DNA of 64,000 bases from RUG11237 sp050874665 (GTDB lineage: Bacteria > Bacillota > Clostridia > Lachnospirales > Lachnospiraceae). Both the position numbers and the translations under genes were made by a program. Below are positions 1-8,626 of the stretch, piece after piece. Under the pieces are notes generated by a model. The model was not told the DNA's origin. It worked only from the letters and a program-made list of their open reading frames with translations, and searched no databases. Every line of letters begins with the position of its first letter. Position 1 is the stretch's first letter. The stretch covers positions 1 to 64,000 of the forward strand of contig JBNMLC010000008.1 of assembly GCA_050874665.1 (NCBI GenBank), given 5' to 3'.

Positions 1-41
1 AAGTCTACCAATTAATGTCTTTTCGTTGTATAATGCTTTTG

Positions 42-118
42 TCGTACAGGGTCACTTTCCTTTGTAATGTTTTAGGCAAATTCATTATACATCAGAAAGT
101 CCTGTACGATTATTTTTT
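42..118 (+). repeat. Long imperfect inverted repeat followed by a T-run, upstream of the tail chaperone gene
   Basis: The arms TCGTACAGG (42-50) and CCTGTACGA (101-109) are perfect complements. They extend inward to ACTTTC (54-59) and GAAAGT (95-100) across a three-base bulge. A run of six T follows the right arm at about 113-118. A TATAAT sits at 29-34, so a transcript starting about seven bases later would begin with the left arm. It may be a large-loop terminator or a short RNA. The -35 region is poor and function is unproven. Confidence 0.45.
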
Positions 119-173
119 ATGAAAAAGTTGTAAAGTAGTGTGAAATGGAATACAAACAGTATAATTGATAACT

Positions 174-201
174 AGAGAGCTTAGACATAGGCTCTCTTTT
201 T
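174..201 (+). terminator. Rho-independent terminator upstream of the tail chaperone gene
   Basis: The arms AGAGAGC (174-180) and GCTCTCT (191-197) form a 7-bp stem with a 10-base loop, followed by T residues. It separates the tail chaperone gene from the upstream, probably tail tube, gene. A TATAAT at 160-165 lies just upstream, so this may also act as an attenuator. Confidence 0.75.
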
Positions 202-236
202 GAATGCAAAAATTTAGGAAAGAAAGGAACAAGAAT

Positions 237-665
237 ATGTCAGATTTTAAATTATTTATGAAGGGTAACAAAAAGAAAAAGGAAAATCAGAAGTATGCGG
301 CAACCAAGAGCCTGACAGACGAAAAGGGAACCCCATTGGAATGGGAGTTTAAACACATTTCCGCAAAGGAAAATGAGGAGTTAAGAGAAGAATGTACACG
401 TGAAGTACAGATTACCGGGAAATTCGGGATGTACAGAAATAAAGTAAATTCCGCAGACTATGTAAGAAAAATGATTACGGCATCCACGGTATATCCCGAC
501 TTGGACAACACTAGTCTGCAGGAATCCTATGGTGTTATGAATGCGGAAGACCTTTTAATGGAGTTGGTGGACGATCCGGGAGAATACGCAGAACTTGCGG
601 AATTTGTACAGAAAATGCAGGGATTTAAAACGTTACAGGAAGACGTGGACACCGCAAAAAACTAA
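237..665 (+). CDS. Phage tail assembly chaperone, short form (XkdN-like)
   Basis: This 142-residue protein resembles the XkdN family of PBSX-like tail chaperones, which coat the tape measure protein during tail assembly. The ATG at 237 is preferred because AAAGGA lies about 10 bases upstream. An in-frame ATG at 204 has no ribosome site and sits next to the terminator. The protein is rich in lysine at its N-terminus and acidic in its second half. It ends in the codons GCA AAA AAC TAA, so the last sense codons contain the slippery heptamer that gives access to the extended form. It lies directly upstream of the tape measure gene, as expected for this family. Confidence 0.85.
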   Translation: MSDFKLFMKGNKKKKENQKYAATKSLTDEKGTPLEWEFKHISAKENEELREECTREVQITGKFGMYRNKVNSADYVRKMITASTVYPDLDNTSLQESYGVMNAEDLLMELVDDPGEYAELAEFVQKMQGFKTLQEDVDTAKN

Positions 666-710
666 TCGAGGCAGGGGATGGCGAAACGCTTATGGCACAC
701 TATGCCCTGC
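656..710 (+). promoter_or_regulatory. Programmed -1 frameshift signal
   Basis: The heptamer A AAA AAC (656-662) is in the correct register with the zero-frame codons GCA AAA AAC, and both tRNAs can re-pair after slipping back one base. The zero-frame stop follows at once (663-665). Eight bases downstream, GCAGGG (671-676) can pair with CCCTGC (705-710), with an inner GGCG-AAA-CGCT hairpin (680-690). This is a plausible stimulatory structure. Confidence 0.85.
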
Positions 711-850
711 AGAAACTGCATATTCTACCCTCCGTGTTTTGCGAGATGGAGCAGGAAGAAAAGGCTTTTGTTATTGCCTCGATAGAAAAACGTATAGAAG
801 CAGAGAAAAAGGAACGGGAACAAGCAGAAAAGGGCAGAAAGAGGAGGTAA
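656..850 (+). CDS. Minus-one frame extension of the tail chaperone (G-GT type fusion)
   Basis: After the heptamer at 656-662 the -1 frame stays open to TAA at 848-850. It encodes about 62 residues beginning LIEAGDGETLMAHYALQKLH. Tail chaperone extensions of this kind are usual in PBSX-like phages. The segment has no start codon or ribosome site of its own near the junction, so it is expected only as a fusion. The predicted long product is about 204 residues (237-662 joined to 662-850). The last codons AGG AGG overlap the ribosome site of the tape measure gene. The extension ends in a charged Lys/Glu/Arg-rich helix. Confidence 0.85.
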   Translation, partial: KKLIEAGDGETLMAHYALQKLHILPSVFCEMEQEEKAFVIASIEKRIEAEKKEREQAEKGRKRR

Positions 851-854
851 TACG

Positions 855-3473
855 ATGGCAACAATAGAAAGCTCCATAGCGTTATATGACGGTTTCAGCC
901 CGGTTTTAAACAATATAATGGATGCTATGAATTTAACCATTGCTTCCGTAAGAGATATGCAGGGGGCAATGAGTGAATCGTTTGATACAAGCACCTTTGA
1001 AGCGGCAGAAAACGCAATCCATCGTGCAGGGGCAGCCATGGAAAGTTTGAATCAGCAGATGCAGGAAAGTGGTGGGAATGTAAGTGTTTCCACTCCAACA
1101 CCGGAGCCTGTACAAATTCCGGTACACTGGGAAGTGGACAACATGGAAGTATTCACGAACACAGGTGTGGAACGGTTTCGGCAGGAAATACAAAGCACTA
1201 ACACAATGCTTGAACAGCTTAGTACAACGCAAGATGAAATTGCACAACAGGCGTACAATACCAATTTGTTCCCGCCTGAAATGTTTCAGGACTTGAACAG
1301 ATTAGTAGTTAGAATTAATATGGTGCGCGACCGTATTCAGCAGATTGAAAATAATCCGGTCAATCTTGGAACAGAAACGGCAAATTCAGGATTGGAACAG
1401 TTAAGGTCGCAGTTGAATCGAGCGATTCAGGAACAGAACAATTTAAATAGTGCAATAGAGCGTATGGATGTCAGTGAAGCGAACGTAACTTACTTAAGAC
1501 TTTCCAACACGGTAGGGAATACAGAGAGGTACATTCGGGACAATACAGATGAACAAGGAAGATTCAATCAGGCGATTCAATCAGGTACTTCGCAGGCAAA
1601 TAGTATGATGAATACAATTAAAAATGTAGTTGGTGCTTATATGGGAATACGAACAATCGGAAATGTGTTGAATATTTCTGACGAACTTACACAAACTACT
1701 ACCCGATTGAATTTGATGAATAACGCATTTGAAGAATCTGGCATGAAGCAACAGGAATTAATGAATACAATTTATAGATCCGCTCAGAATGCAAGGGCAT
1801 CCTATGGTGATATGGCTTCGTTAGTTGCTCGCTTCGGAAATAATGCAAAAGATGCATTCGGGAGTTCAGCAGAGGTGGTTGATTTCGCAAATCTTGTCCA
1901 AAAAGAAATGAAAATTGCAGGAGCTACTACGCAGGAATCCAGTGCAGCTATGTTGCAGTTATCACAGGCGTTAGGTTCCGGGGTATTGAGAGGAGACGAG
2001 CTAAATAGTATTTTCGAACAAGCACCTAACCTAATACAAAACATTGCAGATTATATGGAAGTTCCTATAGGACAAATACGTGGCATGGCGGCAGACGGAG
2101 AAATTACGGCAGATATTGTTAAGGCGGCAGTTTTTGCCGCAACAGATGAAATTAATCAAAAATTCGAAGAAATGCCAATGACATGGGGAGACTTATGGAC
2201 TTCGTTCCAAAACAATGCATTGGTTGCTTTCCAACCTGTGTTGGAAAGATTAAATTATATGGCTAATAATGACACATTCCAGACATTTGTAAATGGTGCA
2301 GTCCAAACACTGGCGATTTTAGCTAATGCGGTGCTTAATGTTTTTGATGCAATGGGTTCTATAGCAGGATTTGTTATAGATAACTGGTCTTGGATTGCTC
2401 CTATTATTTACGGAGTAATTGCTGCTTTGGTTGTTTATAATGCAACTATGGGAATTGCATGGCTTACAACATTAAAAGATATTGCTTTAAAAGGGGTGGA
2501 TGCAGCGGCGACTGCAGCACAAGCAGTGGCAACTTTTGCAACTACAGTAGCGCAGCAAGGACTTAATGCAGCTTTAGCAGCTTGTCCAATAACGTGGATA
2601 ATTATTGCAATTATAGCACTTATTGCGATATTTTACGCAGTAATAGAAGCAATTAATGAATTTGCGGAAACATCTTATTCAGCTACAGGTATTATTTGTG
2701 GGATATTTGCAGTAGCAGGTGCGTTTATAGGGAATTTGTTCATAGCACTTATTAATGCAATTATGGATGTATTTGCCGTGTTGTGGAATTTTATAGCTGC
2801 ATTTGTAAACTTTTTTGCGACCGTATTTAACGATCCGGTTGGAGCGATTGCGAAATTGTTCTTCGATTTGGTTGATTGTATATTAGGACTGTTAGAAACA
2901 TTAGCTTCTGCTATTGATACAATTTTTGGTTCTAATCTTGCCGGAGCGGTTTCGGGATGGCGTGATTCACTTGGAAGTTGGGTTGATGATACGTTTGGTA
3001 AAGGCGAAGAAATAATGGCAAAGGTAAGTGCGGAAGATTACCACTTAGAAAGATTTGAATACAGTGGAGCATGGGATGCTGGGTATAGTTTTGGACAGGG
3101 AATAGAAGATAAAGTGTCAAATTTAAGTTTGACAGATATTTTTAGTTCTACCAATATACCGAGCGGTGATTACACAAATGCTGGTGCCGATGCCTATGGA
3201 GATGCTATGGCTGCTGCTGCCGATAATACTGGAAAAACTGCTAAAAACACAGCAGATATAGCCGATGCACTTGATATTACCTCAGAAGACCTAAAATACC
3301 TTCGTGATATCGCAGAGCGGGAGGTAATCGACCGAACAGTTTACCGTGATATTATTGTGAAGGTTGGTGAGGTAAAAAATACCGTGAAAAACATGGCAGA
3401 TGTGGACGGCATTGCCAGCAGACTTGCAAACAGTATTGCAGAACAGCTTGAAATAAGTGCGGAAGGAGCGTAG
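855..3473 (+). CDS. Phage tail tape measure protein
   Basis: At 872 residues this is the longest gene of the tail module, and it sets tail length. Residues 1-240 are polar and predicted coiled coil. About 250-450 hold the conserved tape measure domain, with the motif GDELNSIFEQAPNLIQ near residue 380. About 480-655 contain several hydrophobic segments, such as ITWIIIAIIALIAIFYAVIE near 580, which fits a protein that inserts into the host membrane during DNA delivery. The C-terminal 150 residues are soluble. The ATG follows GAGGAGG at a good distance, and that site overlaps the end of the frameshifted chaperone. Confidence 0.93.
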   Translation: MATIESSIALYDGFSPVLNNIMDAMNLTIASVRDMQGAMSESFDTSTFEAAENAIHRAGAAMESLNQQMQESGGNVSVSTPTPEPVQIPVHWEVDNMEVFTNTGVERFRQEIQSTNTMLEQLSTTQDEIAQQAYNTNLFPPEMFQDLNRLVVRINMVRDRIQQIENNPVNLGTETANSGLEQLRSQLNRAIQEQNNLNSAIERMDVSEANVTYLRLSNTVGNTERYIRDNTDEQGRFNQAIQSGTSQANSMMNTIKNVVGAYMGIRTIGNVLNISDELTQTTTRLNLMNNAFEESGMKQQELMNTIYRSAQNARASYGDMASLVARFGNNAKDAFGSSAEVVDFANLVQKEMKIAGATTQESSAAMLQLSQALGSGVLRGDELNSIFEQAPNLIQNIADYMEVPIGQIRGMAADGEITADIVKAAVFAATDEINQKFEEMPMTWGDLWTSFQNNALVAFQPVLERLNYMANNDTFQTFVNGAVQTLAILANAVLNVFDAMGSIAGFVIDNWSWIAPIIYGVIAALVVYNATMGIAWLTTLKDIALKGVDAAATAAQAVATFATTVAQQGLNAALAACPITWIIIAIIALIAIFYAVIEAINEFAETSYSATGIICGIFAVAGAFIGNLFIALINAIMDVFAVLWNFIAAFVNFFATVFNDPVGAIAKLFFDLVDCILGLLETLASAIDTIFGSNLAGAVSGWRDSLGSWVDDTFGKGEEIMAKVSAEDYHLERFEYSGAWDAGYSFGQGIEDKVSNLSLTDIFSSTNIPSGDYTNAGADAYGDAMAAAADNTGKTAKNTADIADALDITSEDLKYLRDIAEREVIDRTVYRDIIVKVGEVKNTVKNMADVDGIASRLANSIAEQLEISAEGA

Positions 3474-3476
3474 AAG

Positions 3477-4187
3477 ATGGCAAAAAACGGCTACAGAATG
3501 TATCTTGGCAAGCACCTTATGCCGGTGCCGCCGGAAAAACTGGAACTGAAAGTAAATAACAAAAACAAAACGACCGACCTCTTAAATGGCGGTGAAATAA
3601 ACCTTGTAAAACAGGCAGGTCTTACAGATATCAAGTTTGACCTGCTGATACCAAATGTAAAATATCCCTTTGCTACTTACAAGCATGGATTCAAGAGGGC
3701 ATATTACTATCTTAGAATACTGGAGAGGTACAAAACAGAAAAAAAGAATTTCAGCTTTATTCTCTACAGAACTATGCCGAATGGCACAAATACATACCAG
3801 ACGGCATTAAAAGTAACACTGGAAGATTATACTATAAAGGAAGAAGCAAAAAACGGCTTTGATGTTGTGGTAACAATACAGTTAAAACAGTACGTTTCCT
3901 ATGGTGCAAAAACAGCCAAAATCGTTAATGGCAAAACAATGACAAAAAAGCTTGGAAGAGCGATGAAAGAAACAAAACTTCCCACTACCCATAAGGTAAA
4001 GAAGACAGATACCATATGGTCTATAGCAAAAAAGTATTACGGGGATGAACTAAAATATCTCCCCATTCGCAGGGCAAACAGCAGGCTTCTTAAAAATCCG
4101 GAAGATTTAAAGCCGGGAATGAAACTTACGATTCCAAAGATAGGAACAACGGACAAGAAAATGGGAAGCGCAAAGAAGGTGACATAA
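3477..4187 (+). CDS. Phage tail protein with C-terminal LysM domain (XkdP-like)
   Basis: This 236-residue protein has a first part typical of XkdP-like tail proteins. A LysM domain lies at about residues 170-220 (HKVKKTDTIWSIAKKYYG, then LKPGMKLTIPK). LysM binds the glycan chain of peptidoglycan, so the protein probably works at the tail tip. It starts three bases after the tape measure stop and ends two bases before the hub gene, which indicates one transcription unit. Confidence 0.88.
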   Translation: MAKNGYRMYLGKHLMPVPPEKLELKVNNKNKTTDLLNGGEINLVKQAGLTDIKFDLLIPNVKYPFATYKHGFKRAYYYLRILERYKTEKKNFSFILYRTMPNGTNTYQTALKVTLEDYTIKEEAKNGFDVVVTIQLKQYVSYGAKTAKIVNGKTMTKKLGRAMKETKLPTTHKVKKTDTIWSIAKKYYGDELKYLPIRRANSRLLKNPEDLKPGMKLTIPKIGTTDKKMGSAKKVT

Positions 4188-4188
4188 G

Positions 4189-5142
4189 GTGAATATTGGA
4201 TTGTATACTTTTAATGGAAAAATAAGATATGAGCCAGTAGTACTGGGAGCTGTAAAAGTGACATGGCAGAGAAAAGGCACACCGGGAAAGATAGAATTTA
4301 AGGTACACCGAAAAGGATTAAAATGCACAGAGGGAAATGCCGTTGCCATGTATGCCGGAACAACACCATTTTTTTATGGATATATATTCAAAAAAAGTCG
4401 AAGTGAGAAGGATATTATTTCTATGACAGCCTATGATCAGCTACGTTATCTTAAAAACAAGGACACGTATTCTTACTTCGGAAAAGCCGGTGACTTTATA
4501 GAACGGGTTGCCGGGGATTTTGGACTGAATACGGGAAATATTGCAGACACCGGATATTCCATTGCACCACGGCTGGAGGAAGATAGCGCACTGTTTGATA
4601 TGTTCCAGAATGCCATAGATTTAACTATGACAAACACCGGAAAACTATATGTCCTGTATGATGAATTCGGTGCATTGACATTGCGAGAATGTGCTGACAT
4701 GATAACGGATGTGCTGATTGATGAAGATACCTGTGAAAGCTTTTCCTACACTTCAAGCATTGATGGGGAAACCTACAATAAAATTAAGCTGACCTATGAC
4801 AATGAGAAAACCGGAAAGAGGGATGTTTACATTGCAAAAGACAGTTCGAATATAAATAAATGGGGCATTTTACAGTATTTTGAAACCCTTCAGGATGGTG
4901 AAAATGGACAGACGAAGGTGGAACAACTGTTAAAGTATTACAACAGGAAAACAAGAAATCTCGAGGTAAAAAATGCAATCGGAAGTAAAAAGGTACGTGC
5001 CGGTTGCTATGTGGTGGTTATGTTGAATCTTGGAGATATAAAAGTAAAAAACTTAATGCTCGTGGAAAAAGTAATACATAAATTTGAAGCGGAAACCCAC
5101 TCTATGGATTTAACACTGGCAGGAGGTGAATTTGTTGAATAA
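4189..5142 (+). CDS. Baseplate hub protein, XkdQ/YqbQ-like
   Basis: This 317-residue protein begins with GTG after AAGGTGACATAAG. It has the features of the XkdQ/gpD-like hub family: a beta-rich N-terminal ring domain (about 1-90) and a middle region with the family-type signature YNKIKLTYDNEKTGKRDVY. The hub closes the tail tube and connects it to the baseplate. The position between the LysM protein and DUF2577 matches PBSX order. Its 3' end overlaps the next ribosome site. Confidence 0.85.
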   Translation: MNIGLYTFNGKIRYEPVVLGAVKVTWQRKGTPGKIEFKVHRKGLKCTEGNAVAMYAGTTPFFYGYIFKKSRSEKDIISMTAYDQLRYLKNKDTYSYFGKAGDFIERVAGDFGLNTGNIADTGYSIAPRLEEDSALFDMFQNAIDLTMTNTGKLYVLYDEFGALTLRECADMITDVLIDEDTCESFSYTSSIDGETYNKIKLTYDNEKTGKRDVYIAKDSSNINKWGILQYFETLQDGENGQTKVEQLLKYYNRKTRNLEVKNAIGSKKVRAGCYVVVMLNLGDIKVKNLMLVEKVIHKFEAETHSMDLTLAGGEFVE

Positions 5143-5389
5143 CGGAGATTTACTTAATGTAATCAAACGGGCGGCAATGGAGGCAGTAAGAGCCAGTAAG
5201 CCGGTTACTGTAACTTATGGAACCATCATTTTAACAGAGCCTTTAACCATACAGCTTGACCAGAAAATAACTTTAACGGAAGATTTTCTTATTGTAACCA
5301 AAGAAATTCGGAAAAACCTTAAGAAAGGTCCTGTGGTACTTATCAGGGAACAGGGCGGGCAGAAGTATGTGATTTTGGGAACACTATAG
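5135..5389 (+). CDS. DUF2577 family tail protein (XkdR-like)
   Basis: This small (about 84 residues) beta-rich protein is of the DUF2577 kind found between hub and wedge genes in PBSX-like phages. The start is TTG. AGGAGG at 5121-5126 points to TTG at 5135 or 5132, while the GTG at 5126 lies inside the ribosome site and cannot be the start. The C-terminus has KKGPVVLIREQGGQKYVILG, typical of the family. The molecular role is not known. Confidence 0.82.
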   Translation: MNNGDLLNVIKRAAMEAVRASKPVTVTYGTIILTEPLTIQLDQKITLTEDFLIVTKEIRKNLKKGPVVLIREQGGQKYVILGTL

Positions 5390-5399
5390 GAGGTGCAAA

Positions 5400-5816
5400 A
5401 TGACACCGGAAACAGAATATGAACTGGATTATTTGGAAGGCATGGAAGACGAAGAAACGGAAATGCCTTCCTTTGATTTTCGATTAAATACGGAAACAGG
5501 AAGAGTAAGCGGTTATGTGGAAGATTTGGATGCTGTGGAACAGACAATTCATATGATATTGTCCACGGAACGTTATAATCATTCTATTTATCCTTCAGAT
5601 TACGGTGTGGAACTGAACGACCTGATTGGAGAGGACACAGAGTGGGTTATTCCGGAACTGGAAATGAGAATTACGGAGGCACTGCTTCAGGATGAAAGAA
5701 TCACAGATGTAACGGATTTTGAATTTAATACAGAGACAAAGGGAACTGTATCTGTTTCGTTTTCTGTGGAAACAACAAAGGGAACATTGGATATTGAAAA
5801 GGAGGTGTCGATATAA
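5400..5816 (+). CDS. DUF2634/gp25-like baseplate wedge protein (XkdS-like)
   Basis: This 138-residue protein has an acidic N-terminus, then the motif TGRVSGYVEDLDAVEQTIHM and ERYNHSIYPSDYGVEL. These are characteristic of XkdS/gp25-type wedge proteins of contractile tails. It sits between DUF2577 and baseplate J. The ATG follows TAGGAGG with an 8-base gap. Confidence 0.88.
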   Translation: MTPETEYELDYLEGMEDEETEMPSFDFRLNTETGRVSGYVEDLDAVEQTIHMILSTERYNHSIYPSDYGVELNDLIGEDTEWVIPELEMRITEALLQDERITDVTDFEFNTETKGTVSVSFSVETTKGTLDIEKEVSI

Positions 5817-6911
5817 ATGGATTTTGATGAAAAGACCTATGAGAACCTTTTACAGGAAAAACTTAACATGGTGGATAGTAAGTATGACAAAAGGGAATCT
5901 TCCCTAATTTACAATGCACTTGCACCAAACAGCATGGAAATACGTTCCATGTATGTTTTTATCCAGTGGGTTTTTGATAATGTTTTTGGAGACACGGCAG
6001 AACGAGAATATCTGGAAAGAATTGCATTATTTACGAAAGGACTTATTCCTGCAAAAGCAACAAGAGCAGTATACAGACTTGAAACAAATGTGCCGGTGGA
6101 GACGGAAAGTAAGTTTACGTCTGCTGCTATGACGCTTGAGGTTACGGAAGAAATGGAAAGCATAGGAGGATATTACAATTATAAGGCGCAGTGCACGGAA
6201 TATGGAATTTACGGAAATGGATATGCAGGAGCAGCGATTCCGGTGGAATATATACCAGGACTTGAACATTGTGAACTGGTGGAATTACTGGTACCGGGAG
6301 AAGATGAGGAAGATACGGAAGTTTTCCGCCAGAGGTGGAAGGACAGCTTTAGTGACACTGCATTTGGTGGAAATAAAGCAGATTATAAAGCAAAAGTAAA
6401 TTCCATAGATGGAGTGGGTGCTTGTAAAGTTTACAGGTCAACGGATAGTACAGGGGAACAGGCAGGAGGATATGTAAAGACAACTATCATAAACTCTTCC
6501 TACGAAGCACCAAGCACAACGCTTGTTGATACTGTACAGCAGATAATAGATCCTACTAGAGATGGAGAAGGAAACGGATTGGCGCCGATAGGGCATAAAG
6601 TAACTGTTATTGGAGTGGAAGTCGTAGAAATAAATGTGGAAATGACTGTAATCTGTTCCGGAACAGTGGTGTTTGATGATATCAAAAGTTTCATTGAAAG
6701 TGCCATTAAAAAGTATTTCAAAGGACTTTCAGGGAGTTGGGCAAAAGAAGATTATATAACTGTATACAGTAGACAGGTACAAGCTGCCATTATAACGTCA
6801 GTAAAAGAGACTGAAGATATAACATCATTTAAGATGAATGGTGTCGATGGAAATATTGAGCTGACCTCCGACCAGATACCGGTACTTGGAGGTGTGACGA
6901 ATGCAACGTGA
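5817..6911 (+). CDS. Baseplate J/gp47-like protein (XkdT-like)
   Basis: This 364-residue structural protein of the baseplate wedge includes AEREYLERIALFTKG (near residue 60) and the conserved GGNKADYKAKVNSIDGVGAC (near 185), the hallmark of the baseplate J family. It starts directly after the XkdS stop, with AAAGGAGG upstream. Its 3' end overlaps the XkdU-like gene by 11 bases, so the two are translationally coupled. Confidence 0.92.
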   Translation: MDFDEKTYENLLQEKLNMVDSKYDKRESSLIYNALAPNSMEIRSMYVFIQWVFDNVFGDTAEREYLERIALFTKGLIPAKATRAVYRLETNVPVETESKFTSAAMTLEVTEEMESIGGYYNYKAQCTEYGIYGNGYAGAAIPVEYIPGLEHCELVELLVPGEDEEDTEVFRQRWKDSFSDTAFGGNKADYKAKVNSIDGVGACKVYRSTDSTGEQAGGYVKTTIINSSYEAPSTTLVDTVQQIIDPTRDGEGNGLAPIGHKVTVIGVEVVEINVEMTVICSGTVVFDDIKSFIESAIKKYFKGLSGSWAKEDYITVYSRQVQAAIITSVKETEDITSFKMNGVDGNIELTSDQIPVLGGVTNAT

Positions 6912-7443
6912 TTTGATTGATTTTCTTCCAGAAATATTTAAAACATTTGAAGAATTTAAGGAAATAATGCGTGTGGAGCAGAAGCAGATTTCTGATTTGT
7001 GGGAAACAATATATGACACTATAAATGAGGCACTTGTGGATGAAGCCACTGGTGAGGGTCTAAAGCGTTGGGAAAACATCTTAAACATAACAGCATTTGA
7101 TACAGATGATGTAAAAGTGCGAAGGTTGCGAATCCAAGCAAAGATAATTGAGGATGGTCCATATACAGAACGTGTGCTTTGCAATATTCTGACAGGATTA
7201 TGCGGTGAAAATGGTTATACAGCTGTTTTGAATAACGAGGAATACACTTTGACAATTAAGGTTGCGTTAACCAGTAAGAATCTAAAGGATGAAGTTATTG
7301 CCATGTGCGACAGGATTGTTCCTGCAAATATAATTCTGGACATTGACCTTATGTACAACACGCATGGAATCCTTAGAGGATATACGCACAAGCAACTTAG
7401 ACAATTTACACACGGACAGTTAAAGAATGAGGTGTTACCATGA
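6901..7443 (+). CDS. XkdU/YmfQ-like (DUF2313) tail protein
   Basis: This 180-residue baseplate-associated protein opens with QRDLIDFLPEIFKTFEEFKE and has the segment GLKRWENILNI. Both are typical of YmfQ/DUF2313 proteins that follow baseplate J. It overlaps XkdT by 11 bases and the tail fibre gene by 4 bases, which fits coupled translation. Confidence 0.88.
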   Translation: MQRDLIDFLPEIFKTFEEFKEIMRVEQKQISDLWETIYDTINEALVDEATGEGLKRWENILNITAFDTDDVKVRRLRIQAKIIEDGPYTERVLCNILTGLCGENGYTAVLNNEEYTLTIKVALTSKNLKDEVIAMCDRIVPANIILDIDLMYNTHGILRGYTHKQLRQFTHGQLKNEVLP

Positions 7444-8120
7444 GAAAGAGTAAAAATTATGAAATGAGTTTGTTTGATGGAGATGATTTTTATAACGAAG
7501 AACAGCTTAATGAAAATACGGAAAAGATAGATGAAGCATTAAAAAATCTGGAAGATCCGGAATACAATGTTTCCGAGCAGAAAAAAGTAGAACAATTAAA
7601 ATCCGGCGAAAGCTTAAAAGTGGCACTAAGAAAGCTTGCCAAGGCGGTAGCAGATTACATAAGCCATAAAGCGGACGAGGTGGCGCATATAACAGCAGAG
7701 GAACGTACTGCATGGAATGCTAAGTTGGGTGCAGAAAAGATAGCGGCAAATCTAACAACGGACACAGATGGCATGGTACTGGCAGCGGCTATGGGTAAGA
7801 ATCTGCAAGAACAAATAAGTATACTAAATTCAAATAATGCTGCTAAACGTATTAAGGTGTTTGAGCGTTCGAACTCAGTTGACATACTAAATAATGTTAA
7901 ATTATCTAGCGGAGCTTACCTAGTAAGCGAAGGTCATGCCTATGGAGACCAATGTCTTTATCTAATAAATGTGTGGGAAGGTAATAATTTCAGAATAACA
8001 CCTATACTTAATTCAAGCAAATTAACTATAACAGGAGATGTTAGCACAGCCGAATTAATCATACAATCAACAGCACAACACAATTTGATATGGGCAATAA
8101 AGATTACTGAAACTTTTTAA
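7440..8120 (+). CDS. Prophage tail fibre-like protein
   Basis: This 226-residue protein is encoded at the usual fibre position after XkdU. Residues 1-130 are helical and contain HITAEERTAWNAK, a phrase common at the base of phage tail fibres. Residues 135-226 have no family I can name, are less charged, and are encoded by DNA that looks more AT-rich and uses more ATA and CTA codons than its neighbours. This could reflect exchange of the receptor-binding tip. Receptor binding is inferred from position. Confidence 0.75.
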   Translation: MRKSKNYEMSLFDGDDFYNEEQLNENTEKIDEALKNLEDPEYNVSEQKKVEQLKSGESLKVALRKLAKAVADYISHKADEVAHITAEERTAWNAKLGAEKIAANLTTDTDGMVLAAAMGKNLQEQISILNSNNAAKRIKVFERSNSVDILNNVKLSSGAYLVSEGHAYGDQCLYLINVWEGNNFRITPILNSSKLTITGDVSTAELIIQSTAQHNLIWAIKITETF

Positions 8121-8164
8121 AGTACAATATATAACCAATAAAAGAAAAGCAGAGGAGAAATAAA

Positions 8165-8515
8165 ATGGAAAAAGTAGTATTAAAAGACGGAACAGAAATC
8201 CAGATTGCAGATGGAGCATCGGAAAATTGTATTACAGTACCGTTTACGGAAGAAGCAGAGGTGTCAGGAATTGTTGCTAATTTCACGCAGGATAACCTTG
8301 CAGAATTTAAGATTTACAATGCCAGCGGTGTGCTGTGCACTACAATTACAAACAAAAAGCTAAAGACCTACACGACGAATCTGGAAGAAAAGACAGTAAC
8401 ATTAAATGTGGAAGACGTTTCGGAGCTAGAAAGCAGAATTGCAGAACTGGAAGCAACACAGGAGATGCAGGACGTAGCGATTACAGAGCTTGCGGAAATG
8501 GCAACGGAGGTGTAG
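8165..8515 (+). CDS. Prophage tail-end protein of unknown function
   Basis: This 116-residue protein has a beta-rich N-terminal two thirds and a predicted coiled-coil C-terminus (SELESRIAELEATQEMQDVA). The start follows GAGGAG. Proteins of this shape are common beside tail fibre genes in Lachnospiraceae prophages, but I cannot assign a function. A role as a fibre accessory protein is a guess from context. Confidence 0.7.
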   Translation: MEKVVLKDGTEIQIADGASENCITVPFTEEAEVSGIVANFTQDNLAEFKIYNASGVLCTTITNKKLKTYTTNLEEKTVTLNVEDVSELESRIAELEATQEMQDVAITELAEMATEV

Positions 8516-8518
8516 AAA

Positions 8519-8626
8519 ATGGTTAATTTTTATGTATATCGCATTAACAAAGGAAAAATGAAACTGGAAGACGTTCCGTTAAAATGGAGAGCAGAAGTCA
8601 CGGCGAAGTTGGAGGAAGAATGCTGA
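8519..8626 (+). CDS. Small CD1375-like phage protein
   Basis: This 35-residue protein begins MVNFYVYRINKGKMKLEDVP and continues with KWRAEVTAKL. The pattern MVNxYVYxIxKGxxxxxDVPxxxRxxV is that of the CD1375-like small proteins found just before holin genes in Clostridia prophages. It starts two bases after the stop of the preceding gene, whose end (AACGGAGGTG) supplies the ribosome site. Function unknown. Confidence 0.75.
   Translation: MVNFYVYRINKGKMKLEDVPLKWRAEVTAKLEEEC

Noticed and set aside
595..867. ORF of 90 residues overlapping the tail chaperone and tape measure start
   Set aside because: It lies in the +1 frame, reads as Arg/Lys/Cys-rich shadow sequence and has no family likeness. 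The real extension is in the -1 frame.
5126..5134. GTG start at 5126 for the DUF2577 gene
   Set aside because: It overlaps the AGGAGG ribosome site, so a TTG at 5132 or 5135 must be used.
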